Assembly (NCBI RefSeq): GCF_020921035.1
Contig: NC_063157.1
Coordinates: 5,824,501 to 5,888,500, forward strand
Origin: Rhodamnia argentea
Taxonomy: Eukaryota; Streptophyta; Magnoliopsida; Myrtales; Myrtaceae
DNA: 64,000 nucleotides
Direction of reading: 5' to 3'
In this document: piece by piece, positions 36,233 through 48,853 of the stretch
How positions within the stretch are numbered: the stretch's first letter is position 1
Layout: every line of letters begins with the position of its first letter
Notes under the pieces: generated by a model
Told to the model about the DNA's origin: nothing
The model's input: the letters and a program-made list of their open reading frames with translations, nothing else
The model's database searches: none
Program-made: the position numbers and the translations under genes

Positions 36233-38026
36233 TTGTCGTGATTAAATACGTTCCCAACCGTACTTAATAAAAAGACATTTCTTTTTTTTTTTTTGTGGGC
36301 AACTTATTTGTAATAAAAAAAAATTAACCAATAATTAACTGGACATGGTTCTATTTTAATTTTCAATGTCTTTGAGACAAATACTACTTTTTGTTAATTT
36401 ATGATAACTTCGTAAATTTGGTTACCCGCGGTTTTCACCGTATTAGTGAGAATCATCTAAATGTACCTTTATGGGCAAATATTAATATGTAAAATTATGT
36501 GTGAATATTTTATAATTTCATTAAGGGTCCTGTTAACGAGTGTTCTGAGAGCTCTAATTAGGATCATTAAAAAAGATTTAATATGCATAGTAATGCTTTT
36601 TAGCAATTGAATAAGGAAATATTCCGAAAAATCTATCATAATAGTTTATTTAGAAAGCATGAGCAACGACTTAACATATGCCTTGAGGTCTTTTACTATT
36701 TTCCACACATTAACACTCGTGATACTTTGCCCTATTTTCAAAGTTTTGAAAAGTAAAAGCAAAGATTTTGGAATTATCGGCGACATATCGAGCAGGGAGT
36801 CTTGTATATCACGAAGGCGGCTATCATCGCATCACCCCAGAGGTCGCACAAGTTCGGTCAACCGCGATGGGCATTTGCCGATTAGTGGACATCCGTTTCT
36901 TTCAAAAAGAATGGAGCTCGAAAATTATGCAAATATATTACCAAAAGACATAATTTTTTTTTGGGGGGGGTTTGTTTGGCTTTCGACTTGTGCAAAAGAA
37001 GGTGAGAAGGAAAATGAGCTGAGAAAAAAGTGCAAATAATCATTAATTTTTCTGTTTATATAGATTTGACATTATTCAGCTAATTAACCATAGAATTAGC
37101 TAACTAATGGTCAAGAAGCTATCTTTGCAAGTAAAATAGCAAAATCGAGTCGTTGGGCAACCAAAAACCGGTATAATATACATACTTCTACGTGCTTCTG
37201 AGTTAAATGCACAACCTAATTTGCAATATGAATCACAAAAAGCACTTTAGAATCATGAACGTTTACGTATTTCTCTTGTAATTTTCACGAGTTAAATTTT
37301 TTTTTTTACGTGGCGGGAAGGAAATTTGAATGGAAAAACAAGGGGCATCTCGATTAGCTAACAAATAACATGGTATCGAATTTATTTTTAAAATTAAAAG
37401 ATACATTGAATCCCACGTTTTATTTTATGTTAATGGTAGGTATTGGGATTGGAAACTCAGCGTAACAGAGGAACAATGTTTTAGGGGGATACCCTTCAAT
37501 CTACTAATTAGATCTATTTGAATATTAGGATGCATTTGTTTGGTTAAAAATAAATAATTTGAAAAATATTTTTTAAATTGATTGCTAGCATCACCTGCAG
37601 AAATTAATGAATGATCGCTCGCGAAAGTGTTGCAGACATAAATTGTTATTAATAATGAAAATGTCTTTTATCGATTAATTATTTCAAGCGATACAAGTGA
37701 TCATTTTTAAGAAAAAAAATTCAAATTATTCAATTTTTACGAAATAAAAAAGAATTTAGGGCTAGATAGGTAGCGTACCATAGTTAAGAATTTTTTTAAT
37801 ATGGCATGTTGCAGCCAACAGGACAAATGGAGAGTTAAAAAGAACAATCGTTTTGTCTTTTTCGCAGCCAAGATCGACGAGTAGCTCTCCATGCTAGTTG
37901 ATCAATTCAACAATTGATATAAATCTCGCTCTCTTTATCGATATGATCCGGATAGGATTGAGTGTTTATTTATTTATTTATAGATCGCGAACACCCTTTA
38001 GATAATAAAGTACATGCGGCCCAAAT
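36233..38026. other. AT-rich DNA without a recognisable gene
   Basis: The longest frames (36659-37039) have no recognisable domain and contain low-complexity ends, including the run TTTTTTTTGGGGGGGG near 36953-36970. Nothing with clear boundaries was seen. Confidence 0.4.
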
Positions 38027-38535
38027 AAAAAAATTATCAAAAAAGTCCTAAATTTTTCATATTTTTACCAATGCAGTCTTAAATTTTTTTAAATTGCCGA
38101 TTTAGCCCTAAACCATTTCACATTTTGCCTATTCAGTCCTATTATCTGAAAATCGTTGATTGGCACCGCTACCACTGACGTGGACAATTTTAATAATTAT
38201 ATAAAAAAATTTAATTTTTAATTTTTTTTCTTTTTTGGGTTAGAGGCCGGCTACGGGCTACCCCGGCCGAACCGTGGGCAAGGGCCGCGAAGCCCTCAAG
38301 GGGCACGCAAGGGGGTCGCTAGGCTCTAACTCGAGAAAAGAAAAAAATGAAAAAAATAAAAATAATTTTTTTATAAAGTTATTAAAATATTATTAAAAAT
38401 TATCTATGTCGGTGTCAACAATGCCACGTCAGCTATTTCCAGCTAATAGGACTGAATCGGCAAATTTAAAAAGTTTAGGATTGAATTGGCAAAAGTGTGA
38501 AATGTTTATGACTATTTTGACAATTTTCTCACCCT
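38027..38535. repeat. Foldback element, about 510 bp
   Basis: The left arm reads AATTATCAAAAAAGTCCTAAA, then TTGCCGATTTAG and CAGTCCTATTATCTG. The right arm read backwards gives AATTGTCAAAATAGTCATAAA, TTGCCGATTCAG and CAGTCCTATTAGCTG in the same order. Arms are about 190 bp each. The centre (38240-38330) is GC-rich. Both arms contain a GACGTGG or CACGTCA motif. Target duplications are not clear. Confidence 0.75.
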
Positions 38536-40790
38536 AAATCATAAACCTAAACTCTTTGGTGACCAATTATGCATCTATTAAGTCATTATAGCACGTGTTG
38601 TGGCACACCCTAATCTAGACAATTTTTTCTTGATCCATGGCATTGTTGTTGCCTGACTTGAGTAATCTCTAAATGGAAGGGATATAAGCGGACGTGATGC
38701 AATTGATCAACTTAAAAGGCTTGATTGCCCTTGTCATATAGAAAAAAAAATGGCCAGTTTATTTATCAAGAAATTGATAATGAAGGACACGTAATTTCTT
38801 TGTCGGTGAAAATGTTCAAATGCAGATTATTTTCGATGAAAATATTTTTGCAAATTTTTTTTTCTGGATGATACAAATAATGATCTCTAGAAAAATATTC
38901 CACAAATTGTTGACGTATACTCTGAGGCGAATTATTAAAAGAAAGACAGAAATTGCCGATTGGGGGGGCCCACTCCACACATCGGCAACAACTGCAATCA
39001 TGTCCAAGCACTTCATCGCACATCCCGTAATCTTGTCCCCGTCAATTCTCGTGAAAAGATTTTTGGGAATCTCTTTATTTTTGTTTTATTTAACATTTTT
39101 CACATTACTTCCCATAAAATAAAATAATAATAAAAAACATTTCACATTACTTATGGTATTTCCCATTTAGAAAAACCATTGCCTTCCTCTGTTTCCCAAG
39201 AAAATGGGGGTGGCGGGCATATCCTTCCCGCCAATCCATTTGTTTCGGTACTTGGAATCTCTTTTTTCTGCCCAACTTTCCCTTTTTCTTTCCTAAGTTT
39301 GAGTTGCCAATTCACAAGGCGATAATTATTCTTCCTTTCGCTTCAATGGTCACGTCGCGTGATGGCTAGCGATGATTAGCCGCCCCCATCGATCCGACGA
39401 GCCTGCATTATAATGTGAATAAAATCATAGGGAATTTATCGTTTTGATATGGACATATCAAGAGATGATGTACTGTAAAGAATTTTGACGGGGTAAAAGA
39501 AAATGAGAATCGGAAAAACTATGGTGGCCCATTTATCTGCAGCATGGCCTATGGTTGGGCTTGAGGAAGGTCACGGCAAGATGGGCTTTGATGCTCTAAC
39601 ATGTCCCTGGGATTGGGCTTATGTCTCGTCACCTAGTTTGCATCGCGAAAAATCATTGATTTTTTAAACATCCTTCTTCAGATTTTGAACAAACCTTGCA
39701 AGCTTCGTGTGGAGATGTTCTTTTACGACCTGCGATTTCTTGTAGAACACAGAATAATCTTTGCAAAGACGAGGATAATATCACGTACTTGCCTTCCTTT
39801 GATTCACGGACTAAACATGCCAATTATAAGATACGCTTTTAAGATAAAAGCAAGAATATTCATATAGATAAATGTATTGCAATGAATTCTTTCAAAATCA
39901 AGGAGATTTGGAATCATACCTGATTTCTTACCATGATTATCGATTGCAGACTCAATTGAATTATCAAAAGTAAATACTAACCTCTGCTCCTGAAACATAT
40001 GTAAAACTTTACCTGTTTCTCGCTACAGTTCATATTCATCCTTGATAGAGACTAGATATTTGAAATCTTCAGGTGCAACAACATCGATGAAAAATACAAT
40101 CCTTGTCAATCCTCTAATTGCCTCATGATTTGAGTAGATTTGCAATCAAACATCGTTTGATGATTTCCTGCAATTAACTCATTTCCTTTTTGGTATGCAT
40201 GTATTTGAATCCTTCCTTTACGTTAGAGCAAAATAAGAAAACTTTATAAATATCCAAGGATTCTTTCCGTAATCATATGGCATAAAAAGAAATATTATAA
40301 TCAAATAACACTCCTTAGGTTTCACTTTGCAGTACAACTAACGATGAGAAACAATTCAATATGCCAATCCAAAATAAAGTCTAAATCAAATAATGATAGC
40401 ATAAGATTCTTTCTCAACCATAATATCATGCATGAAGCAATCACTTGAAAGATTTGCATATTTGCAAAGCACGATAAGATCAGATAGCATCAATCAAATA
40501 AGTCGAATTGTATCTAAGCAAGATATCAATCAATCAATTATTTGAACCTATCTCATGAATGACAAAAAATGCATCACACGATTCTTCAGTAAAACAAAAA
40601 ATATATCTACCACAACTAATTATTGAACAGTCATATGAAAAATTGAATCAATCAAAGCACAATATCAAGTACAATGAGAATTTATAGAAATTTGACATGT
40701 TCACAACGTAAATTGAAAATATAACAATATACCGATTTCTCTTTCTCTTCTCTTTAGTTCCCTGCAAAAAAAAAAAAAAAAAAACACAAC
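38536..40790. other. No recognisable gene
   Basis: AT-rich sequence with scattered short open frames and no readable domain. The right part (about 39700-40760) may belong to the adjoining truncated Copia element on the minus strand, but no pol motif could be read. An A run at 40763-40782 ends it. Confidence 0.35.
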
Positions 40791-40792
40791 TC

Positions 40793-42390
40793 ATCTTTTC
40801 TTTGGTACCCAAATGAATTTGGGCCCTTTTACGTTAGAATATTTCGATTTTGAGGAATGCTTTTGCAAATGATTTTCGAAAACATTATTTGAAGAGTTAT
40901 CCTTCAATCTTTTGTTGACATTTGGAAAACCATTTTTGATCAAACTCTTTTCTTCAAAAACAAGTCCAGATTTATTAAAACATGGAACTAGCATAGAAAG
41001 AATGTTATATGAAGATTTTGGACATAAAGAAAACTGTTTGGAAACTTTTGAAATTTCTTCTTTGAAATAAGTATTTTCCTTTGCAAGCAAATCTCGATTT
41101 TCTTTCATTTACAAAAATTCTGTTTGTAAATAATCAATCTTGTCATTATTTGAAATTTCATGTTGCTTCAATTTTGAGTTTTTCTTCTTCAATTCGGAGA
41201 TCTTCTTCATAGTAGCTTTGTAATCACTTACTTCTTCTGGAATTTCAAAATGACATACATCAATTTCTCCAATTGAATATGAATTTGCCAAGAGACATAT
41301 ATTTGCATAGTCTTCATCACTGTCTTCACATTCAGTGTCATTCCAAGTCTCTGCTTTTAGAGCCCTTTTTGGACTTCTCATACTTGCCTTTCTTTTCTTT
41401 AGCAAAGGACAATTTGGTTTGATGTGTCACTTTTTCCTACATTCAAAACAAATCACATCTGTGCCTTCTTCTTTGAAGGTTTTCTTTTGATCGGCTTGAT
41501 TGTATGGCTTATTCCCTTTATATTTTCTTCCATTGTTAGCCATTTTTCTGAACTTCTTTACCATGCGAGTAATCTCTTCATCGTCCTCTTCATCATCTTC
41601 ATCTTTATCTTTAGAATCTGTCAACTCGGAATCAATATTAGTCTTTAATGCAATTGACTTATTATCTTTCATATCTTTTTCTTTGTTGACTCATTCTATT
41701 TCGTACGACTATAGAGTTCCAACAAGTTCATCAAAAGATAGAGATCTAGTTTGACACTCTTGGATAGATGGCTTGATGTAGTTCCAATCTTCCGTAAGCC
41801 GTCGAAGAACCTTTCGAACTTGCATGGGTCCAGCGACAGGAGTATTTTGCCGAGCAAGAACACCGATTAATATTTCAAATATGTCAATCATTTCAGCGAT
41901 TATTTCATCCGACTTCATCATAAAAGCATTATAATCACTAAGCAGAATATTGAGTTTGGTCTTCTTGACACTGTCGGGTCCTTGGTATGTGACATGGAGT
42001 TTATCCCATATGGCTTTAGAAGATTCTTCTTTTGCAACATGATTATATATAGGAGTAGATAAAGCACAAAAGAGAGAATGAACAGCTTAAGAATCAAGTG
42101 CTTCTCTTTTTGTCCTTTTAGTTTTTGAAAGGATTGCAGTAGTGTATTATTTTCATTCCGGAAATGATAGTTGGCTAGTAGGATTTACTCCTCTTGTCAC
42201 AACATTCCACATCAAGTTATTTGATGCCTTGAAGAACCACTTCATTTTGTTGCACCAAACATTCTAGTCCTTGCTATCGAAGTAAGGAGGCTTGTTGTTG
42301 AATTGTGCATCACCCGATCATGAAGAAATATTGCTAGACAGAATATATCCATAACTCGGAAGGAAAACACTTCAAAATGATGTGCAACCT
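40793..42390 (-). pseudogene. Copia gag remnant (Sirevirus-like)
   Basis: Minus-strand pieces follow the order of a Copia gag protein. The core is at 41921-41709 (VRKVLRRLTEDWNYIKPSI). An acidic stretch follows, then a zinc knuckle near 41430 that reads CFECRKK-stop-HIKPNC. After it come a coiled coil (41405-41109) and a segment ending GPKFIWVPKKR (40793). In Sirevirus-like Copia elements gag has a coiled-coil stretch and a similar IWVPK segment. The knuckle is interrupted by a stop codon, and no pol follows. Together with the LTR to its right it is a 3'-truncated element. Confidence 0.8.
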
Positions 42391-42404
42391 GCTCTGATTC
42401 CAAT

Positions 42405-43985
42405 TGTTGAATCTAGCAATATCGGGGTTAATAGGTGATTCTGAATTATTTTGACTTTAAATAGTGGAAATAAAAGAGTCAAATCAGATATCACAATAAT
42501 TCGGAATCCGATTGTATGCGGTTTATGATTCTGAAAAACCAATATGCAATATTCTATCAAATAAAGTAAGAAGAGTTTAAGGATAAAGAAAATTGCACAT
42601 GATGATTATAGTGGTTCAGCTTATATCAAGCCTACATCTACTCTCCCATGCCGATAGTCGATAGGTTGGATTCTAATAGATGAATCAATGGAGGCTTATA
42701 ACAAGTAATGATACTCTCTTTAATAGATCACACTATCTTCTTTCAATCACTCTTACAAAGCCTTTTAGAGATTATAATGTTAAGCTCACGAAGACAAGTG
42801 TGTACAATCTGAAGTTCTCTTGCACTTTGAAATTTATGATTCTAAATTCTCTCTCCCATAACAGCACTAATGATCTCCTTTTATACTCCTTCATCCCCAA
42901 ACTAAGCGTTGGACGGATCTATGGAGGATCGCTTTTTAATCTTTAATTGGACGTCTCCAATCCTTAATTGAACGAGACCGTATCTTTAAGATTTAGCAGC
43001 CGTTGAGTGATAAAAATCCAAGTCCCGCTGATTCGGTCGCCCATAAGACCAAATCTTTAATTTCTATCGGAGGATCCTTCATTGATGGAAGTAGGCTTGT
43101 CTATAGAAAGGTAATTTTCAACTTGAGATATTCTACGCTACATTGTAGAATCATCTTCCAAATCGAAGATTACAAATTTCCTTAATAATAGATTCTCAAC
43201 CAAACATAGCATTCATCATCTATGGGTCTTCATATGAGAATTGTTTTTGAATATGACCGTATCTCACCGTATTTGAACAGGTCATCGAAATAGAACTGGT
43301 CTTTAGTGTCCGAACAAGTGTTTCTGGATTCTAAATATATTGTAGTTTTTGAACAGTATCCGGAAACAAATGCAGTCTTCACAATATGAGTATCACTGCT
43401 TATGAAAAACACGGAACTTGTTTTCGAAATCTGAACGGAGATAACACCGAGTTGGAAGTTAATAGTGTCCTTAATGCTCGCATATAAGTCTTCTTCAAAG
43501 GTGTAGTTGAATCTATATAAGTGATACTTCACTTAATCTGGATAATATTATTCAACTCCTTCAAAGATAGATACACGATACTCTTGAGTCTAAATATCTA
43601 ATTAAGGTCAATATAAATTTCTTTTCTCGGATGCAATATCCAGAACTTTAGATACATAATTCGGATGCAATATCTTGAGCTCTATCTTCCGGTCCCTTCA
43701 AGTGTATTGGTAATGACGGCTCTATCTCGTTGTTTACCTATCCAAGGTCCTTTCAAGCTTTGCCGAACTTCCCGTTATAGGCTTGTTTACCTTTTATTTA
43801 GATACCTCCATCATATAGACACCTCTACGTCCAATGCCTTGTTCACCAATGATAGATAATTCATAACCTTAAGACGTTTTGTTAATACATCATATGCATA
43901 ACGATTTGTGCTTCTTTCACCTGGCTTTGCTCAATCAATAAACACATTAGTAACCTTTGATTATTTTGTCATTTTCAAAACATCA
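42405..43985 (-). mobile_element. LTR of the truncated Copia element
   Basis: Read on the minus strand, the LTR starts TGATGTTTTGAAAATGAC at 43985 and ends TTCAACA at 42405. Two bases further is TGGAATCAGAGC (42391-42402), one mismatch from the usual Copia primer-binding site TGGTATCAGAGC. The gag remnant follows in the same direction. The LTR's left edge (43985) falls directly inside an exon of the aminopeptidase pseudogene. The second LTR is not in the window, so the target duplication cannot be tested. Confidence 0.8.
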
Positions 43986-45125
43986 GAGGAGATTTTCCCT
44001 TATAGTTTTCCTCATCATGGCGCTATAAGCAGCCTGTGGAGAATTTGAAAACTCATTGAGAAGCTGAAGAGGAGTACCTAAGTATTTGTCCTTATCAAAT
44101 GGTAGACCAATAATTATGGGTTTGGATGGCGAGACAAATTTTTTTTTAAAAAAAAAATAGAGCACATTCTCTTTTAATATTGATTAGTACTCAGTATGAA
44201 GAAAATTGCAAACCGTACGGACAAAGAGGCCGTGGCCTGCCCCCTAGGTCTGCCGGTGTTCTTACCATTTTTGTATCAGTTGAAAGAAGAGGGTAGTTTT
44301 TTCTTCATTACCCACGACTCAAATCGTTTGATTGCGTCTTCATGCTCTACAACTTCCTGTGCCTGATTGATAGTCCCGACACATAAATAAACAACTACTC
44401 AGTAAGTTTAAACTTTAAACTAGCATGCAATCGCATCAAACTTGGCAGGATGCACCCGCCAAATTTACCTGTTGCAGAGAGGTAATTGCTTTCTATTGCT
44501 TTGATAAGCTGAGCTGCAAGCTTGTCCCCATATTTTACCCTGTAAAAACCACTGTGATAAATATTAATCTTGATCCAAGAGCGCTCTTTAAATCTTTCCG
44601 GATCCTTCTCCTCCGATAAGCCTAAGCTGTTGCTAGAAGAATTGAAAAGGTCAGATATGTCATTTTCTCGGCACCGTGTTTCCAAAAGGAACTTCTTCTG
44701 TATCTCATATGAACCAAGGGAACAATCCATAGCCCCCCACCAGCCAATGCAGATAGTATAGACTGCGACGGCAGCGAAGCAAAATTTCAGATTTCACTGG
44801 ACACAACCACCTAAAATTTGAAAGCTTCTGCTATGAATGCCAGGCAAAGCATGTCAAACTTGATTCGAGCTTATAAACATTACAATAACACCTGTTCAAA
44901 CTCCAATATATGGCCATTTAGGTTCACGGATATGAGTGGGTATCCTTGTTGCTTTGTAGTGCCCATCAGATTAGTTACTTCATCACCAGATACCTCTGTC
45001 AGAACACTCCATAAGTCTCTAGTCTTTCCATTTTTCTATGCATATCTTTTCATGTATGAGCTCAATGATTTCAAGACACAGACAATATTGCTGAATATCT
45101 CCTTCTAGTACATCAATCTACTGAA
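43986..45125 (-). pseudogene. Aminopeptidase M1-like pseudogene
   Basis: Minus-strand fragments follow the order of plant M1 aminopeptidases (APM1 type, a Zn peptidase). First comes SLSSYMKRYA-stop-KNGKTRDLWSVL and QGYPLISVNLNGHILEFEQ (about 45080-44892, with a donor site). Next is SLGSYEIQKKFLLETR to FYRVKYGDKLAAQL and NYLSAT (44725-44470). Then EHEDAIKRFESWVMKKK (about 44370-44285), and AAYSAMMRKTIRENLL ending at 43986. There, after the LTR insertion, the frame reads into the LTR and stops at once. The catalytic HEXXH exons are absent, there is an in-frame TAG, and sequence is lost at the WIVP segment. It is non-functional. Confidence 0.85.
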
Positions 45126-45320
45126 ACTTGCACTGAATCGGATAATGAAAAGTATGACTCTTGACTCCAACCATTCATCATCCATGATATGTACTAGATA
45201 TTTCGATATAAATATCCTATTTACAGTAGTGGAATATCAGTAGTGCAAGGTCTAAAAAGATTGATTGAACTAGGTCTCGGGCACTGAAAATAACCAGTTT
45301 AGGTTACAGGAAGTCAAGTG

Positions 45321-45717
45321 CTATATCAACATGAAGTATATTGAATTAGAGCTCTGTGAGATTGACCTTTCCGGTTCTTGATTTGGCCCTTGAACTCCCT
45401 CATCAAGATTGCCACACAGCAGCAATTCATAGTTGCTCCACGAAAATCCGGTTGCTTCCTCGAATTTCAGTTTGGGTTGCTCTTGCTGTACTTGGGTGTC
45501 CATGGGCTTGACCATTGAGAGCCCTCCCTCTTCTTCTGTGAGCGAATTAGTTTGGTCGCCTTCGTCACCATCTTTGCTGGGATCTTCCTCTGTAATTGGG
45601 TGGTGAGTGATGGGGTCTAGTCCAAGTTGCTTCAGCTTCTTCTTGATTCTCGTGTTCCACTGGTTCTTGATCTTGTTGTCTGTGCGACCGGGGAAATGCG
45701 AAGCGATCTTAGACCAC
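45321..45717 (-). pseudogene. Orphan last exon of an R2R3-MYB transcription factor gene
   Basis: The minus strand opens with a good acceptor (CGCAG before 45717), then [20 protein letters not shown] and [16 protein letters not shown]. This is the second half of the R3 repeat, split at the position where most plant R2R3-MYB genes have their second intron. A Glu/Asp/Gln-rich C-terminal region follows to a stop at 45321-45323. The usual DNEIKNHW reads DNKIKNQW, with two changes in the recognition helix. No R2 or first R3 exon was found between 45718 and 46365, so the exon appears to be detached from its gene. Confidence 0.75.
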
Positions 45718-46365
45718 CTGCGTTCAAGGATCAAGCAAAATATACTCGAATGCATCAGGGCCATTGAGCGAAACTCGTTATATATCAATGCCGCGGCCCG
45801 ACTACTTGGCTAAGCAGACAATTCATATGCCGTGTCTCTTTCTATGTCGCGAGTTATTCCTGACATTCCATGCCCGAATGATCATAGTTCTTGACCATTG
45901 TCTGAGTTACATGTTTGTCGAAGTGTTTGGACAAACAAACCAACCCCCCCGCCAAAAAAAAAAAAAACCAGTAACTTACATGTACTATTTTATTAGACAC
46001 AACTAGAATAACGCCTGAATCACGAGGCATCCATGTAAAAGGATATGGCTACTAGAATTGAAAATGCGCACGCTTTTGCGATACCAAGGCATGCTAAGTT
46101 GAAAAGTCACATGTGCCAAGCACCCCGGGTGAAGTCTGCTCACCATTAGGATCGGATGAAGGTCCGGATTGGTCGGTTGAGGATAAACGCCCCGATTGCA
46201 TCAAGCTCAGTCGGTGGGAGTGCTTTGAGCTGCGGTTGGATGTCGGTCGTGTATGGGTTAGTGAATTGCTTGCTGCAATGTAAATATGGCAAGCTTTAAA
46301 CCTTAAAAGATAAAATAAAGGAACAAGCCATAGCTTGGCCAGATGTCGTTAAAGGTGAAGTTTTC
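45718..46365. other. No recognisable gene
   Basis: A search for the missing MYB exons in the minus-strand frames found nothing. An A run lies at 45954-45966. The remainder has no clear structure. Confidence 0.4.
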
Positions 46366-47876
46366 CTAGAACCTCGATGTGTCAGACAGGAAGGGACTAA
46401 CTACCACCCTATGCATTATTTTGTTGGCATGTTCAGGGAATAGGGCCATGCGGTAAGAACCCCACCATTTGGCGAAAGCAAAGGTGTTACCAGGATGGAT
46501 GTTATTGCCAAAGAGAACGCACCGGTTGGCAAAGAATTCCTCAATTTCCTCTTGGCAACGGAAGGCGTCACGGGAGTGATGGTACCGAATTGCTGGAAAT
46601 GGGAAGTGAAAAGAAAAGATGCGAGGCATTGGCATACATTGCATGAGTCCAAAATGTCTGGCGCAATATTGAGGGTGGTACACCGCAAATCCTGGCCGAA
46701 ACTGTTCCCAAGAGGGTAAGTCAATACAAAGGTCCGCTGTACTAAGGACCCGATCCGAGAAAGTGTCTTCATCTGAGATGTGATTATGGTCGGGGTGAAA
46801 TTGTTTGCGGAAAATATGGCAAAAATCGTGATACACCATGATCACGGTAGGCGGAAGCCGAACGAAGTGATAGAATGGGCTTATTCCTTTGGGGAATTGG
46901 GAGTTTGCGACGACAAAAGACCAGCATATCGAATGAGGGCAAAGTCCTTCAGATTATCTTTCCTAGGTCTTCGGGATGGTGACTCCGCTTGTCCTTCAGA
47001 TGTGCTTTGAGCCTCCATTTGAGCCTCAGCCACAGGATTAGCAATATCTTTGTTGGCAGAGGACGTGTCAATGGGAGGATTGATATCTAGCGTCAGACAA
47101 GATTAGATCTTGTACAAAATGTATTCGATGTAAAGTAAAGGGAATTCGGGTCATTTACCAATGGCGGCCGTTGTGGAGGCTCCAATCAAAGCAAAAGAAT
47201 TCGAGTGCCTTATCAATTCCGACCTCGCACCAGACTTGCGCTTTCACAGTCTTGATTCTATTGTACTATTGAAAGAAATTAGAATCGAAAGAAGGAAAAG
47301 ACCTGAAGCGCGACGGTGACGACCACACTGACCAATTGAATTTGGTATGCCCAAAGGGCGATTTCTCATCTTTGCACCGAGGAAAACAACCTCGGACGGA
47401 CATTGGGACCCTAGGTTTGGCAAGACAGGGACCCAACATTCCCCTCGGCGGACTCGATTTGTCGAAGGTAAGCAAAGTGCCAATAGCGACACTTTTTCCT
47501 TCACCATTGACCAACGCCTTGTGCCGAGAGATATAGTCCTCTGGTGAAGGAGTTTGTTGATAAGTTCGTAATGCTGAAGCCACGGTAAACAAGGCACATC
47601 TCACGCAAAACGACAAAGGTCTATCACGAAGAGGCGGTAATAGAAGTCGTGCAGATTTTCAAACGTGCCCAATTCTTTTGGAGGGGGGTTGACATCGAAA
47701 ATCGGCTTGAGCCTTGCTTGGTCATGGAGCCTGCGGGAGGCCACAAGGCCCATTAAGATACCCGCGTTGGTAGCCGAGATACGGCAAACCAACTCCCGGT
47801 CAGGAAGGAGTGCAGGGCAAATAGACGCTCGACTAAAGGAAAACGTCGGTGACACCATTATGTCGGTATATGGCAC
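46366..47876 (-). pseudogene. Possible plant-mobile-domain-like relic in broken frames
   Basis: Three minus-strand stretches look coding but not continuous. These are 47876-47601 (RRLHDQARLKPIFDVNPPPK, FENLHDFYYRLFVIDLCRFA), 47616-47244 in two overlapping frames, and 46845-46366 (SWEQFRPGFAVYHPQYCARHFG, FANRCVLFGNNI, FAKWWGSYRMALFPEHANKI). The last stretch resembles the aminotransferase-like plant mobile domain found in MAIN-type genes and in plant transposons. That is a judgement by eye with moderate to low confidence. Frames break at least twice. It is probably part of a transposon or of an old captured gene. Confidence 0.4.
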
Positions 47877-48853
47877 CGACGATTATGCGGAGCGGTTGAG
47901 TATGTGTTTAAACCGTCTAAATGATAAGAAGAGCAGTTACCGAGATAGATCTAGAAATTTCGAGATAAGGTGCACGTGAAGAAACCGTAGAAGACGGTTT
48001 TGCCTTGTGCTAGTTTATAAATAGTTGGAGATAGCTCTTTGTAAGGGGCCAATCAATTAACAATCAAATATTTATCTTTTACTCTGCAATTTATCCTATC
48101 AAGCATTTACCTTTATCGCATTTTACTTTATTGTCTTGTTTATCGCTTTTAGCCATTTATTTACTTCATGTCCAGAATAGTTACAAGAGCCCGTTTAAAA
48201 CAATAAATCCGAAAGCTGGAAGCTTGTCGGTGAAAGATCTTTCATCGCGGATCATTTCCGGTGAAACAACTTCTATCTCTTTTTCCTCTCCTTTTGGTCT
48301 TGTCTTCAAAGCTTATGAACTGATTTTGTGAGTAGTTCGGTATTGAGTTGTCCAGAATGTGATTGATTTGCGGATGGTGGGTTTGGTCTTCAGGTACATA
48401 TGTAAGCATGCTTGCTGTTATTTCCCTGTTACTCTGCACGGGGAGGATATACAAGCCTTTGATCCTAATCTCGCCTATGGTCTGTCCCTCGCATTCTTCT
48501 TGTTCTTCCAGTTGAATTAATAGAAACTAGGTTGGGGTGAAAAGGTTGATGAATATGGTATCAATGGAGAACATGACTGATTCATCGGTGTTCATGTCTA
48601 ATCTAATTTGCCTTGGAAATATAGGATAAAACGTTATTTGAAGAGCAGGTTGATGAGGCCAGCTTTTCTGTTTCTGAACTTCTGATTAGTCTATGAACTG
48701 TGAAAAGCAGGCGGCTAATGCCCAACCTTTTCTTCTTATGGACTTCTTATTAGCCCTAGAAGTGCAGTTAGATTTTCCCCCCTTAGCCATTGCAGTCCTT
48801 ATGCATTTTACGGAGCCTTTGATTTTCTGTCTAATAATGGAGTTCTGAGATGT
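47877..48853. other. No recognisable gene
   Basis: TATAAATAG is present at 48014-48022, but nothing that looks like a gene follows on the plus strand until the DGAT2 relic. First exons of DGAT2 were not found here. Confidence 0.35.

Noticed and set aside
36659..37039. Plus-strand open frame of 126 codons
   Set aside because: No domain, no conserved motif, and it crosses a homopolymer run; probably chance.
45954..45966. A-run as a poly(A) tail of a processed pseudogene
   Set aside because: Nothing upstream of it resembles a processed transcript, and the nearby MYB exon keeps a splice acceptor.
48014..48022. TATAAATAG as a gene promoter
   Set aside because: No open gene starts downstream; in AT-rich DNA such a box is expected by chance.
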